Of a DNA stretch of 64,000 bases, positions 24,083 through 36,165 are shown in pieces; the first letter of the stretch is position 1; each line of letters opens with the position of its first letter. The translations under genes were made by a program, and so were the position numbers. Source of the stretch: Folioceros fuciformis (taxonomy: Eukaryota > Anthocerotophyta > Anthocerotopsida > Anthocerotales); assembly GCA_049999805.1 (NCBI GenBank), contig JBNGIO010005486.1, positions 1 through 64,000 on the forward strand, given 5' to 3'. The notes beneath the pieces are model-generated. The model ran no database searches. It was not told where the DNA came from and saw only the letters and a program-made list of their open reading frames with translations.

Positions 24083-24575
24083 ATCAACCCTGGGATAGAA
24101 GCCTCCTGCATCCGAAGTCCCGAGGCACAGAATGTCAGAGAGAAGTGAGACCGTATCGTACAGGAAACAGCCAAAGGTCGAACCTCTCCGAAGTGCTCAA
24201 CACCTCACAATGCTGCGCCCCATGTGAAATAGACGGGCTCCCTGGAGCCTATCTGTCACTTCCAAGAATAGCACGAAGACGCATAACGATTGACGAGGTT
24301 CATTGTATTCAAACTTGTCGTGGGAAGTGTAGCTCAACCCTGGATAGGAGCCCTCCTGCATCGGAAGTCCAGAGACACAGAATGGGAGAAGTGAGCACGT
24401 GTCTCCAGGCCAGCATCGCAAGGTGGAATCTCGTACAAGAGCTCAGCACTTAACAGTTCGACGACCCCTGTGAAATGGACGGCCTCCCTGCCTGACCAAC
24501 CCATCCGTCACTTCCAAGAATAGTAAGGTAAGGAATGACAATTGACGTGGTTACAAAATATGCATTTAAACTTGT
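24083..24575. repeat. Diverged tandem duplication, unit about 250 bp, upstream of the BAHD gene
   Basis: Two adjacent copies start near 24083 and 24331. They share, in the same order, CAACCCTGG, CCTCCTGCATC, AAGTCC, ACAGAATG, AGAAGTGAG, TGTGAAAT, GACGG, CACTTCCAAGAATAG, ATTGACG and AAACTTGTC. Small indels separate the blocks. The first copy begins 11 bp beyond the BAHD start codon, so the unit is the leader and proximal promoter of that gene, duplicated in tandem. Confidence 0.75.
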
Positions 24576-24655
24576 CAGAATGATGCTCCCACTCTAGTGG
24601 ACGCCCGGAGTTGTGGGCTACCTCCCACGGTCCAGCCTACATGACTGATTTTCCC

Positions 24656-26923
24656 TTACGCGTTGTGCGATGCTGAATTGCCCACCGCGAGCAACTGTTC
24701 TGGAAAATCAGGACTCTGAAGCTCCTCTAATATTCGGCCATTCAGAATATTGAGGAGCTTTGCCGACGTCACACAACGTGGGGTCTTGTAACTACCGTCT
24801 CCCCCTCCAAGGCCTTTCACATACTCGAGAATCTGCTCGAACGTTCCTCCCTGCACCACGCGGAGCTTCAATGGCCCATGCGTTTTGGCAACCCTTCCCA
24901 CCCTGTAGAAGCTGCCGAAGGACTGATCCATGACTGTGCAGCATGTCTGAAGAGTATCAACGGGCAGATTTTCACTCTTGTTGAGCTCCCAGTAGATTAC
25001 GTAGCAACCTGGTCGAGAAGTCGTATCTGCATGGCTGGTGAAATCCACAACCTCCAGGTGTTCAGCTTCCAGGTGTTTGGCTGCTTTGGAAACCACCGCC
25101 ATCAGCTCCGCTTCATCTGTCTTGTCCGTGTTCACACTCAACAACACATTCTTCCGATACATAAACTTCACAACCGGAGACTGGTGATAGAAGCCTACAA
25201 CCTTCAACACATCTCCCAAGCGGTACCTATACAGACCTGGTCAGGACAAAGGTGAAGGTTTTAGATAAAAAAACGGGGCTGGGATAGTCTCTAGCATCGC
25301 AGGCTACGAGGACAGTAGACGCAGCCTTACCAGTGAAAGTAGTGAAAACAGGCTCGTAGTCCTGTCCCACTTGGAGGTCCCCAAATCCCACGGGCTCACC
25401 CTCCGCATGACTATCGGTAGAAGCCACATGAATCTCATCTTCAACTCCAACATAACTCTCCGTCCTCTTATGGAGTGGGATGAACTCCAAGTAAACCACA
25501 TCTGATGCCAAAGTGAACACAGTGTCGTCTGGAGCATTGCGAGGGTTGAAGTTTGAGCCAATCCAACCCTCCGAGGCACCATAATGTGCTGAAACCTGCA
25601 CGAAGCACAATTCTCATCCTCCTGCTCATAGTCTGAGAAAGAGTGGATGCAACAGGTGCGAGCACATCGAGGCAAACCTAACTCAACTATTGTCCGTAGA
25701 GAGCTCACCAGCGGCAATGCAGGGCCCGCATATCTCTGCACCACAGGCACGTACGGCTTCATGGAACCTGTGATGATCGCTTGAATGTACGTCGCGCTTG
25801 GCCATAACCGTTTAGCAATTCCTTGCCAGTCTCCACATCCACATTCCTTCTCCACCCGAGCCGCAGCATCGGGATCCGGGCCTTCCAAAAGCTTCTCCAC
25901 TGCAACTCTCACTTCTTCTTCCGAGACTCGCTCCACGCTCACCGTCCCCGTCCTCAGATCGTCAGCGAGTTCCTGCCACACTTGTTCCAGGAAGCGAAAT
26001 GCTTCCGAGACGCGATACACGAATATGGAAACAATGGCGTCAACTTTCCGGTAGAGCTTCAGTCCGCACAGAAGATGGCAATACATGGCTTCCCGCGTTC
26101 TCCCAGCGCGAATCACCTCAATCGGGCTGATCGCAGTCGGAAATGGGAACACTACGTTTTTTGGGCGATTCTCGTAAGCTGCGCTCCGGTAAAAGACCGC
26201 CGCAGCGGATCCGAGAGGGAGGCCGCCTTTTGTGGTGGATGCCTTGGATGCGTAGTTAAATGCCAAGGTTTTCGCGCCGGGATTGAGTGGGAACGCCCTG
26301 CCACAAGCGCTCACGGAACATCAACCAGCCATCTCCACAGGATTCCTCCGACGTCCCGTCACAAGGACCTGAGCAAGATTCAAACAAGGAGTAAGATTCA
26401 TACATGTTCCGAAACAAGTCGCATCTCCTGAACATCTTGAAAGGAACACCAGCGACCTCTGTCGTCTGAGGTATCATCTTCAGCTTCCCCCCTGAAGTTC
26501 CAGAGCTGCAGGCACACACACGGGATGAGAGCGCCGAACTTCACTTCACACTCACATTCCACCTAGGGGAGGAAGAAGGAGCCACGCCAAATCCATGACC
26601 TCCGACATTAATCACCTAAGGTACATCGCAGAGATGCGGTCGGCGCACAGAATCGGAGACGTGTCTCCATCTGCGATCCGCTGCAGGTATTCCTCATAGT
26701 CCGCATGAGTTGTGAGGGGTATGCAGGCCTTGAAAGATTGTGCATCGGTCCTGCCATCCAGCCCGTGCCGCTGCAGGTATTCCGTGCCAGCATTCCTCTC
26801 CAAAATGCTCCGAAGAAGCTTCCTCTGCACCTCCACAGCATTCCGCGTGGTATACTGCACCTCATCCCAGACTTCCTTGTCTCCAGGCCGCAACTGGATC
26901 GGCTCGGACTCCACGGTGTCCAT
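24656..26923 (-). CDS. GH3: GH3 acyl acid-amido synthetase, copy C
   Basis: Five exons in coding order: 26923-26616, 26505-26404, 26297-25709, 25595-25331, 25236-24656, giving 614 residues. It has the same exon architecture as copies A and B, including the 589-bp third exon, but is more diverged. Motifs: SSGTSGGKLKMIP, VSAHYGASEGWIGSNFNP and GLYRYRLGDVLKVVGFYHQ, the last keeping the canonical Gly that A and B have lost. Copy C therefore looks like the least altered member. It is separated from A and B by the BAHD gene, all on the same strand. I see no TGTCTC in the 300 bp before its start; one lies at 27440-27445, about 520 bp upstream. Confidence 0.95.
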
Positions 26924-28263
26924 TGCGTCTCAAATCTTCGAGAGTGCGCGGCAGTGATCGATGCGAAAACGAACGGGAGAGGAGCGGGTTTGGACAGAAT
27001 CCGTCAACCTGAATTAGCAGCGCGTGCGACAAGACTTGAACCATCGAAAACAGCAACATCCAGCGCATAACTCAAGACTAGTCAATGGCAACATCCTGAG
27101 CCGACCCCACCAAGCCATCGGCTGCGCTGCTGTTTTCACTCATGCGTTTAAGCCCGATGGACATGTCCGCTCTCGTTCTCCTTCGGTCAAATCCAGAAAA
27201 CTCGTTTGCAGTTTGCTTTGGACGAACGTCATCAAGGTAGAAAACCTGCACCATCCCGCACACTCCTGGTTCCCGGGGCCTAATCTGAAAGCTCCACAGA
27301 GCGCCGCGCCGCGCCGCGCCGCCCCACGTTTTTCAGGCCCTGATAACAAAAACTACACCGGACTTTTGCTTCTGTGCGGTGTGATATTCCATTCCCGATC
27401 CAAGTACATAGACGACTTTTCTCATGGATCATTGAGGCTGAGACAGACGTACCTATTCTAAGGAGACAGGTGGTAGTCGGAAGAGGATAGCTTGCAATTA
27501 CTAAGGTACGTTTACAGCATTATGCAATGTGTTTGCTGATCGAAGTGAACTTAAAGTGAGCTTTATGAGTGCAATGGAATAGGACCAGGAACTGCCGTTG
27601 GAAGAGCCTTTGTGAGCTGCAGCTTCAGCCTAGATAGATAGAAGGATATGTGCCGCAAGCTTGGATGCAGAAGTTGAATCCGCGGGTTTTGTCTTGACGG
27701 AGGCTTGGGTCTTCCCTTTGCTGTTCGCCGAACTCATCCAAGTTTGTGCGAGAGTCTGCTCACAATCGCCGCACTTGAAGGACGTTGTGGAAGGAATGAA
27801 CCGTGATACCTAGCGAAGGTGAAGAAGAGTCTCTCTGGCACCTTCCTCTTTGTTGGAAGTGAAGAGTATCTTCCAAGGACGAACGGAGTGTGTGTGATCA
27901 TCGGGTGTTGGTATAGTAAGGGAATCAAGTTTGCTGCGACGCTCCCGATTCCCATCTTGCTAGAGCAGCTCCGCTTTCGTTGCAAGGCAGTGCTGTGAAC
28001 ACGGAAGCGATAACGGCAAAGCTGAGCAAAGTAAGCTCAACAAAGTGATGAAGCGGAAACGAACCGAAAAGGAGCAACGTGTGTCTCAACAAACGCGGAA
28101 TTTGGCGGTGTGAAAGGCATAAAGTGGATTTGTTTGGTGTGGGGAGTGTGTGGATGTGCTGAAAGAGAGAAGATTCCAGGTTTACGTGGCTCAGTGTCGA
28201 TGGAGGAGGAATTCGAAGCAACAATTTGGCTCGCTAAGGTGCGGTAGCAGCGCAGAGCTGGCG
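26924..28263. other. Divergent intergenic region between GH3-C and PYD3
   Basis: These 1.3 kb separate two divergently transcribed genes and should contain both promoters and the long 5' leader of PYD3. A run of about five GCCGC units lies at 27300-27324. No further gene is supported. Confidence 0.5.
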
Positions 28264-29490
28264 ATGGATTCCGATGGGAGCTTCCCGGGAGGCCTCGACA
28301 CGCTGGACCGGCTGCTGGAGGCGCATCTGCCACCGGAAGCTTTGGCGCAGGTGCGGAGAGTGATGCTGGGACTGAACGGGACGGAGCCGGTTGGAAGGCT
28401 GAAGCTCCCGGAGGCGGTCCGGATGTTGGCCAGTTTCGGGAAGTTTGACGTACAGGGGTACCAGTTCTCGGCGGCCAGGGAGGAGCTGCGGTCGCCGCGG
28501 CTGGTGCGGATCGGGCTCATCCAGAACGCAGTGGTGCTGCCTACCACGGCGCCGAAGGAGGAGCAGCGGATGGCGCTCATGGAGCGGGTGGGAAAGCTGG
28601 TGCACATGGCGGGGGAGGCGGGGGTGAACGTGCTGTGTTTGCAGGAGGCGTGGACAATGCCGTTTGCCTTTTGCACCAGGGAGAAGAGCTGGTGCGAGTT
28701 CGCGGAGAACGTGCACGGGGAGAGCACGGTCTACCTGCAGGACTTGGCGAAGCGGTATCGCATGGTGGTGGTGAGCCCGATTTTGGAGAGGGACGAGGTG
28801 CACGGCGGGGTGCTGTGGAATACCGCTGTGGTTATTGGCAGCAAGGGGAACGTCATAGGGAAGCACCGAAAGAATCATATTCCCAGGGTGGGGGATTTCA
28901 ATGAGAGTACATATTACATGGAGGGGGACACAGGGCATCCAGTGTTCGAGACGGAGTATGGTAAGATTGCTGTCAATATCTGCTACGGCAGACATCATAC
29001 TCTTAACTGGCAGGCGTTTGGGTTAAATGGGGCGGAGATTGTGTTTAATCCGTCTGCTACTGTTGGGGAGCTGAGTGAGCCCATGTGGGGCATTGAGGCA
29101 AGGAATGCTGCTATTGCTAACAGCTACTTTGTGGGTGCTATCAATCGTGTGGGGACTGAGCATTTCCCCAGACCCTTTACTTCCGGGGATGGTAAGCCTG
29201 CTCATACTGATTTTGGGCATTTCTATGGCTCCAGCTATGTGGCTGCCCCGGATGCTTCTTGCACTCCTAGCCTTTCTCGTTGCAAGGATGGGCTCATGGT
29301 TGCGCTGGTAGATCTCAACTTGTGCCAGCAAGTGAAGGACAAGTGGGGTTTTAGAATGACGGCTCGATATGATATGTACGCCCAGCTCTTTAACAGGTAC
29401 TTGCAGCACAACTTCAAGCCGCAGATTGTCAGGGATCCGGCTTTGGACGAGCATGAGCAGAATGGATATCCCAGTGTCAAACCTGTCTGA
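28264..29490 (+). CDS. PYD3: Beta-ureidopropionase (N-carbamoyl-beta-alanine amidohydrolase)
   Basis: This enzyme performs the last step of reductive pyrimidine breakdown, releasing beta-alanine (or beta-aminoisobutyrate), CO2 and ammonia. A single exon encodes 408 residues, similar to plant and animal homologues. It is a nitrilase-superfamily fold with the catalytic Glu in [10 protein letters not shown], Lys in [10 protein letters not shown] and Cys in [12 protein letters not shown]. Other strongly conserved blocks are [41 protein letters not shown] and [10 protein letters not shown]. The start at 28264 gives the normal N-terminus; the frame stays open upstream to 28150 but those residues look like leader. 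It lacks introns and is very GC-rich at third positions, in contrast to the intron-rich neighbours. Confidence 0.96.
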   Translation: MDSDGSFPGGLDTLDRLLEAHLPPEALAQVRRVMLGLNGTEPVGRLKLPEAVRMLASFGKFDVQGYQFSAAREELRSPRLVRIGLIQNAVVLPTTAPKEEQRMALMERVGKLVHMAGEAGVNVLCLQEAWTMPFAFCTREKSWCEFAENVHGESTVYLQDLAKRYRMVVVSPILERDEVHGGVLWNTAVVIGSKGNVIGKHRKNHIPRVGDFNESTYYMEGDTGHPVFETEYGKIAVNICYGRHHTLNWQAFGLNGAEIVFNPSATVGELSEPMWGIEARNAAIANSYFVGAINRVGTEHFPRPFTSGDGKPAHTDFGHFYGSSYVAAPDASCTPSLSRCKDGLMVALVDLNLCQQVKDKWGFRMTARYDMYAQLFNRYLQHNFKPQIVRDPALDEHEQNGYPSVKPV

Positions 29491-29818
29491 GGTTTGACCA
29501 ACATCTGTACAAAATTGTAAAGAGCCACCTTCCGCCGAGGCGATTTTTTGTATACGTAGATGACTCAGGGTAGAGGTCCCATTCAAAAAGGAGCTTTCCC
29601 GAGGTCCTTGACCGCTGTCCGAGCAGCGAAAGCAGGGAGACGTCATGAGATCTTACATCAGAGGGGCTGATTCACAGTATTCGGAAACTCGATTGTCTGG
29701 TTTGTAGGGAGCACTGAGGGTGTTATAAGCCAACTACCCTCCTCGTTTACATTGTACAGAACTCTTCCTTGATAGAAAGTTTACAAGGGGTCAAAATTGT
29801 GTGAGCAGTGTATGGTGG

Positions 29819-31570
29819 CTACAGTTGCAATTTGGTCCTCCATGTGCGGCCAACAATCTTCTTGGGAGAAGGGTCATCAACTCCTTTGTCCCTCTGCCCC
29901 GAAGTCACGTACAGCCAGCCATCCCAGTAGGCAACCAACGCAGTTTTCACCCGGTAGGGCAGCTGCCCAAGTGTTCTCCAAGCCTGGAAGGCGGCATGAG
30001 GTGTGAGGCTCCTCTCCAGTGGTCATTGACATGGTTTTCGATACGAAAAAAAGGGAAAGACGGCGAGTCATGAAAGTCTTACCAGCTGCTTTGTGTCAAA
30101 CAGAAATATGTCTCCAATGAGTACCATTCTTTTGGTCACTGGATTCTTCTCTGTTGAACCACCAGCGGTGATGATCAGGTGCCCAGTTACTGCGGCTGCA
30201 AACTCTATATGAGAAACAGGCTTGGGCACTGAAGGCAGGGAACCCCAGTTGGAAGCCACATCATCCAACATGTACACGTCTCCATAAACCGTCTGCAAAG
30301 CCAGGAAGTGTCAGCCGAACGCAGATGCCACAGGAGCTATCGGAAGCTACCTGAAGGAAGGGTTGTGGAAGCAACCTCTAGCTGACGAGAACACTTGAAG
30401 ATTGGTGAACCGTGTTTGGCGACGAAGTCTCCCTCTTGCCCACCTATTACGTACAGACGGTCTTCAATCACCACAGAGGCTCTGCTTGCCACAGACCACA
30501 CTGGATTCAGTTGGCAATCAAAGGGTTCCCAGGCCTTACGATATGCAGGAATTTATTGCTACCTGTGCGGGCCACCTCGGGGGATTGAAACTTCACTGCG
30601 CCAATCACTTTCAAGGGCCTTGCCATGCTGCACAGCAAGGCTCCAGTGATCCAATGCAGGCTCTCGACGGTTCTCCTTGCTACCTCCCATAACGTGCAGC
30701 CTCCCCTTCCACAGTTGCGTAGCAGGTGCGTATCTGTCAACCACATCAAACCTATGGTAAACCACTGGACCCAACGAACCCACTAGCAATCTAGTTGGGA
30801 TGACCAGATTTGGCTGCTTCTTGATACCTTGGTACAGGGAGGGGCGGAAGGGTCGACCAGTCGCCTGTGCGACTGTCATAAACAAAATTGGCCGCTGTTG
30901 GTCCACGACATTGTGGCCCATGCTGGCCTGTGACGACGTAAATATATTGGCCATCTGTGGCCATTCCTAGGTGGGAATGTGCCATGCCCTTGGGCATTTT
31001 GATCTGCTGTCCCCAAGTATTATTCCTCAAGTCGTACACATCTACATGGGAATGCACCTGTTTCTCCAGCACCCAGCAGTGACACAGCCTGACTCAAAAC
31101 AATGTCCAAGGCGTTGCAACAGGTCAACAGCCACAGCAGCTTCAATCACCTCATCAATTGTACTGTATCCCGCGAAAACATACAACAGGTGGCCAATTTG
31201 CACGGCAGCTCCGTCCAGGCGTCTCACAGGAGCCTCTGCAACCTCTTCCCACTTCAAAGTTGGCAGGTCTACGCTCTCCTCCTCAATGTCCATCTCCTGA
31301 CAGTTAGCAGTTCCGCGAAATGCGCAATCAGGTTTTTTCTCGCATCCCTGAGTTGGAAACATGGCAGAACTCTCACTCAATTACCGTGACGGCTTCCTCC
31401 GCAGCAGGCTCTGAGTCACGGGAGTGGGAGCTCCATCCCGAAAACATGGCAGTCTGTGTGGTAGCCCACAGCAGGTTGGCGAGCACCACAACGCTGACCA
31501 CGCTTGCGCAAGCTCCTAGGACTGCGTGTCTGCACCACCACCTGGCCACGGTGTTGTTGGCGTGTCCCAT
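29819..31570 (-). CDS. Membrane-anchored kelch-repeat protein (At3g27220 type)
   Basis: Seven exons in coding order: 31570-31385, 31347-31150, 31057-30828, 30733-30563, 30481-30376, 30292-30083, 29983-29819, giving 421 residues. A short cytosolic N-terminus is followed by one membrane segment (VLGACASVVSVVVLANLLW), then a galactose-oxidase/kelch propeller. Landmarks: RRLDGAAVQIGHLLYVFAGY, KGMAHSHLGMATDGQYIYVV, QHGPQCRGPTA, PATQLWKGRLHVMGGSKENR, IPRGGPHR, DRLYVIGGQEGDF and SHIEFAAA. This is the conserved plant family typified by At3g27220, a type II protein thought to sit in the Golgi. The molecular function is unknown as far as I can recall. It converges with PYD3, leaving 328 bp between the two stops. 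Confidence 0.92.
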
Positions 31571-32109
31571 CGAACGAGTGAAACAAAGGGCGGTTTAAGC
31601 TATACGCAGCTTCCCCGACATCTTGAACGCGTTCGGTGGCTTCTCAAGTTCCTCGGCAGCAAGTCACACCAATGGAGTATAGCTTCACTGGCATTGACGG
31701 AGAATTTTCCGAGACAAGCTGTACACATGGTTGTGCGCTCCTGGGATCAAGGTGCGGCGATGCCTGGCAGCTTTTCACCAGCTGCTGCCGAAGAGTTTCG
31801 ACGAGACGTTTCATCTGTAAGCCCGTGTGATATGACTTGTTGGCATAAGGGGCCGTCCACATTGCCCACGGGACCTGTACACATGAGGTGACTGGGCTCG
31901 CTACTCCAGTCATTTCTTAGAGCACTCGTGTGGAATTCTTTTGCTTCCCTCCTGATGATGCAGAGGGATAGACAGTTAGGCAACAGTCTCTGTTTTCCAC
32001 CATGCTTAAACTGTGTACAGCTAAGAAGAATTTTCTTGTCGGGCGACGAGTTCACGATTAAACTTGGGCACCAGTAGAGTGCCTACTTGGGGAACCATAC
32101 CTTGCGCGT
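31571..32109. other. Upstream region of the kelch gene
   Basis: This contains the kelch gene promoter, and possibly more of the decayed PPR gene, whose recognisable part begins near 32110. Nothing else is supported. Confidence 0.4.
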
Positions 32110-32700
32110 GTGTGCATGTATGTGGAGGTAATCTGCAGGAGCTCATGCATGTGTTCATAAGGGCGGGCAAACGGAATGTCTTCATGTGGTTTTCCATAAT
32201 CTCTGCACATGCTAAGCAAGGGGGACTGTACTCTGCGATGCGTAGTTTAGGAGCGCAGGCGAATACCCACGTCTGTGTAGCTGCCCTTCAGGCTTCCACC
32301 CTCGCTGCCGTTTTGATGCGTGGCAGGAAACAACTGTGACTTGTTGCTGAGGGGCACTTGTATTGACTTGTTTGTTGGCAACCGCATGGTCGGCATGTAT
32401 GAAAAACGTGGTGAGTGAAAGATTGACAACAGGCTCTCGAAAGAATGGCCAACAAGGATCTGGTGACATACACAGCTCTGATTGCCGGGTATGCAGAGCA
32501 AGGGCTCGGCCACGAGGCACTTGTTGTGTATGAACGAATGGGGCAGGAGGGCCCGATTGTGGCGGACCATGTTACTTCGTTTGCCTTCTCAGGGCCTGTG
32601 CAGGCGCTGGTGCCTTACAGAAGTGCAGTCAGCTGCACGGTTCCTCACAGTTCTATGCTTTCCATGCTGGTTTTCTTGAAACCTGCGTGCTCGGAAGAAA
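32110..32700 (+). pseudogene. Decayed pentatricopeptide-repeat (PPR) gene fragment
   Basis: Plus-strand translation in shifting frames shows successive PLS-type PPR motifs: NLQELMHVFIRAGKRNVFMW with SIISAHAKQG, then a broken stretch with several stops still readable as VAEGHLY and a frame-shifted 'VGMYEK', then MANKDLVTYTALIAGYAEQG with LGHEALVVYERMGQEG, then SQLHGSSQFYAFHAGFLET. Such proteins normally edit or stabilise organelle RNA. At least two stops and two frameshifts interrupt it and neither end of a gene is present, so it is a pseudogene relic. It ends about 30 bp before the stop of the oppositely oriented FAD oxidoreductase gene. Confidence 0.8.
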
Positions 32701-32729
32701 CTGAAAGGTGTGATGAACTCGTCGTATTC

Positions 32730-35700
32730 TTAAATCACCAAATTCTGCAAGTGCAAACTTGTTGGATAGAGCTGCCTCGCAAGAGCTATCCCAGCATGCA
32801 TTCCGTCCACTGCAGCACTCACGATACCACCTGCATATCCCGCTCCCTCGCCAATGGGATATAAGCCTTGCATAGAGATACATTGAAAGGTTGTCTCATG
32901 TCGATCAATCCTCAGGGGAGAGCTTGTTCTTGTCTAGTGACCAAAACAGAACACATGATCAATGGAGGCGACATGCTCCCAAAATAAGAGAATGCGCCAG
33001 TGTCACCAAGATTTGCTGTACCTCAACACCATGCAACAGGCCACGTTTGTCAATAAACCCTGGCATCTGTGATCATGCAGTTACTGTCAGTGCGAATATT
33101 GTGGCGAATCCCAGCAAGGCAACGGTGCAGTGCAGGTACAAGGCACAAACCTGACGATCAAAAAGTGCTAATCCTTCTTTCAAGGCCTCTGTGAGATGAG
33201 GTGGAAGCATGTCATGCAAAGGTGCGGCTCGCACACCAAGCCTGTAACTGGAAGATGGAAGCTGATTTCCTGCCACTTCATTCATGTCAGTTCCAATACA
33301 AACTCACTGTTATGTCATGGGAAGTTCAGTACCCTCAAGAATTATTGGCAGATTGCACGAATACCTGACAGGACATCATCCAGAAAGTCTGGGACAGTTT
33401 GCGCAGGCGCCACAAGATGACCACCTCCTCGGCAGGCTGCTTCCTGTTCAATTCTCCTCTGGATTCAGTGACAAGACGTGAGTGTTTTCGGGCGATACGA
33501 CGCTACATTAAAAGCATCAAGCTAATGGTTAGTACCTGGAAGGCAACAGTTGGCAGTGGGTCAGTTTCAGAGACAAATGCCTTGCACTCATTCGCAGCCA
33601 CAGACACTACGATAGCTGCATTAGCCCATTTAGATGAGCGATTTGAGAATGACATTCCATTGATGCAGAGCTCTGTTTCAATTGTGCTTGTTGGGACAAC
33701 CTGCCCAAAGACAAACAGTCGTAACAATATGCTGTTTAGTGAACGCCTAAACACAAGGGAAGGCACATTGCTACAGCGATCCTGAAGAACGTCTAACAGA
33801 GTACCTGGCCCCCAGGGCACATACAGAATGAGTAGCACCCCCTGCTAGACTTCTCCTCACAAGCCGAGTGAGCAAGATTTGCAGCAACCTTATAATCTGC
33901 GACAGGAACTTTTCCTCTTCCTCTTTGAACTTCTGCAGCCCATTTTCGATACTGTCACAAGGCAGGGGAATCAGGGAGAAAGCACACACAAACAAAGGAC
34001 CGAGTAAAACTCTGCCAAACGGTGCAAGGCATAGACATTTCTGCTTACTTGCATCTCATTGATAAGCTCCTGAGGATGCTCAACCCGAAAGCCAACCTGC
34101 CTAATTTATCATGTGAGATATAAACAAGACCCAGATTTAGAGGAGAGCCAGCAATAAAAATCACCAAGGAATCCTACCGCGAAATCCTTTGGGGTCAAGA
34201 GAATATTATGAGAAAGAAGCTGCTCATATACATCACGCGCAGAGTGTCCCACACCCAGTACGACTGCATCAGCCTCAAGCAAGGCTGCCGGTTGTCCCAG
34301 TGACTGATTGATGGAGGTCACCTTGATCCCTACAGTCCGTCCGTTGCGTACCACCAAATCTTCCATTTTTGTTCCAAACATAATCTTGACCTGAGAAGCA
34401 AGAATGTTGCCTGGGTTCAACCCATTCCAGATGGGATAACAGGAGCAGGGGAACCGTGGTGGAAATAGCCTAAAACTATCAAGCCACAATATCAATACCA
34501 CAAGCAAGTGGAATATGAAGGTGCAGATTTGCACACTACACATTACCCCAAGATCCTGCAGATGCAGCCGGAAAGCACGGAGTATGTGTATCAGCTTGTC
34601 AGTCCCAACATGCGGTTTCCCATCAATCAAGATATGTGCAGGTGCTCCGAAACGCACCAGAGTTGCAAGGACCTGAGAGCAAATTAACAGCTTGAGATAC
34701 AAACTGAGGCAAGGACAACTAACCAGGGCAGGGGAGGATAAAACACAGAAACTCAACTCACTGTTTGCACATTAACGCCGTTCTTCCCTGTGCGAGTTGT
34801 CAACTTTCCATCACTCCAAGTACCTGCACCACCCTATAAAAAGAATCAGAATCAGCCAACGATGCGAATAACACCAAAACCAAAGGAACTCGGAGATGAC
34901 ATCTACCAATCGTACCATTCCAGGGTCTGGGAAAACGGTGATGGACAAACCTCTCCAAAGCACAGGTTACTCTCAGGGTTCAAAATGCTCCTAACCATGA
35001 GTGCCCCAATGTCCCTGCCCCTTCCCTGCACAGGCTGACCCCTCTCCACCAATATGACCTCTACATTACATTCAGCGAGTGTCAGGGCTGCAAAAAGACC
35101 CGCAGGCCCACTTCCCACCACCACAACCCTTGGTTTCCTAGGCTGCGTTGAGGCTTGATTTGAAGAAGTAATCCTAGATTGCAGTAGTCCAGGATCATGC
35201 ATCCTGAGCTCGTCACTGTGCGTATCCTGTGTCTGCATTCCTTGGTGGATGCGAGACATCAAATCAGTTGGTGTCCTTGACGTCTCACAAAACTCTCGCT
35301 TCCCTGCTTTGGGCTTAATTCGTGAAAGAAATTGTTTGCTCCCAGGCCACAACTTTACAAGAACATCCACATGCATGTCAACTGTATATACAAACGTGGG
35401 TGGTTCCTGTTCACAGGAACTGGCAAAATCAAGCTGCGTCCTCCTTCAACTCCCAGCTGAATCCAATCTTCACCTTTAAGCAAGTCGCAAAACCTTACCT
35501 GTCTAGCATCGAACGACTTTCGCACTATCGAGAATGCGCACCGTGGAAGACGATCAGCCTGCAAATGTCACACGTTCTCATTTCAGAGGAAGAGGTCAAT
35601 CTTTCAGCAGATGAGATGACCTTCGGTCAACACCTGTCGGCGACTCAAGCAATCGCATTCAGGAGCCACCAAGCATTTAACTCACTGGGATCTGCAGAGA

Positions 35701-36165
35701 GGCAGCAATAGCTTCCAAAAGGGCATCGAACACCGTGAAGTCATCCTTTCCCAAATCTTGTTCAACCCGTACTTCTATCTGGTACATTCTCCATACTCCT
35801 GTGCCGATGTCAATTTCATCCGTAGCCCGCCTACTATCGTGCTTCCTTCTCTTGGGCTTCGTGGGTGCATGATTTGTTGGCACCTTTTTGTTTGATAGAA
35901 TCACATCCCGGCCCTTAGCTAGTGCAACTCTGCAACACACCGTTGGATGGATTCCACCGCGACGTTTCTCGGCGCTGGGGAAGACTCTGGACCCAGGAGC
36001 TCTAACCGGGGTGGGCAGTGTGGACCACTCAACGCCAAGCGCTAAGACATCAATACCCAAGGAACCATGCCTTTGGTGAGACAGAATTGATGCAGGATTG
36101 CTGTGCAACAGCTGGACTCCATACGAGCTGGAAGAGCATTGATGGACTGTTTGCCATTCCCGCAT
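32730..36165 (-). CDS. FAD-dependent oxidoreductase, plastid-type uncharacterised family
   Basis: Thirteen exons in coding order: 36165-35686, 35558-35499, 35406-34951, 34833-34762, 34672-34547, 34390-34178, 34096-34049, 33951-33805, 33700-33536, 33458-33365, 33269-33151, 33066-33022, 32933-32730, giving 742 residues. A poorly conserved basic N-terminus is plausibly an organelle transit peptide. The dinucleotide fold is VVVVGSGPAGLFAALTLAE, followed by ERGQPVQGRGRDIGAL, GGAGTWSDGKL, DGKPHVGTDKL, VVLGVGHSARDVYE, CMCPGGQ, CINGMSFSNR and the C-terminal FAD motif GLYPIGEGAGYAGGI. This matches a conserved plant and bacterial family annotated only as FAD-dependent oxidoreductase; the reaction is unknown to me. 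Exons as small as 45-60 bp are needed. An in-frame ATG at 36288 would add 41 residues. It is head to head with OBG. Confidence 0.92.

Noticed and set aside
28234-28998. Minus-strand open frame of 254 residues opposite PYD3
   Set aside because: Complement of the GC-rich PYD3 coding exon; composition is His/Leu/Arg/Pro-rich and no domain is present.
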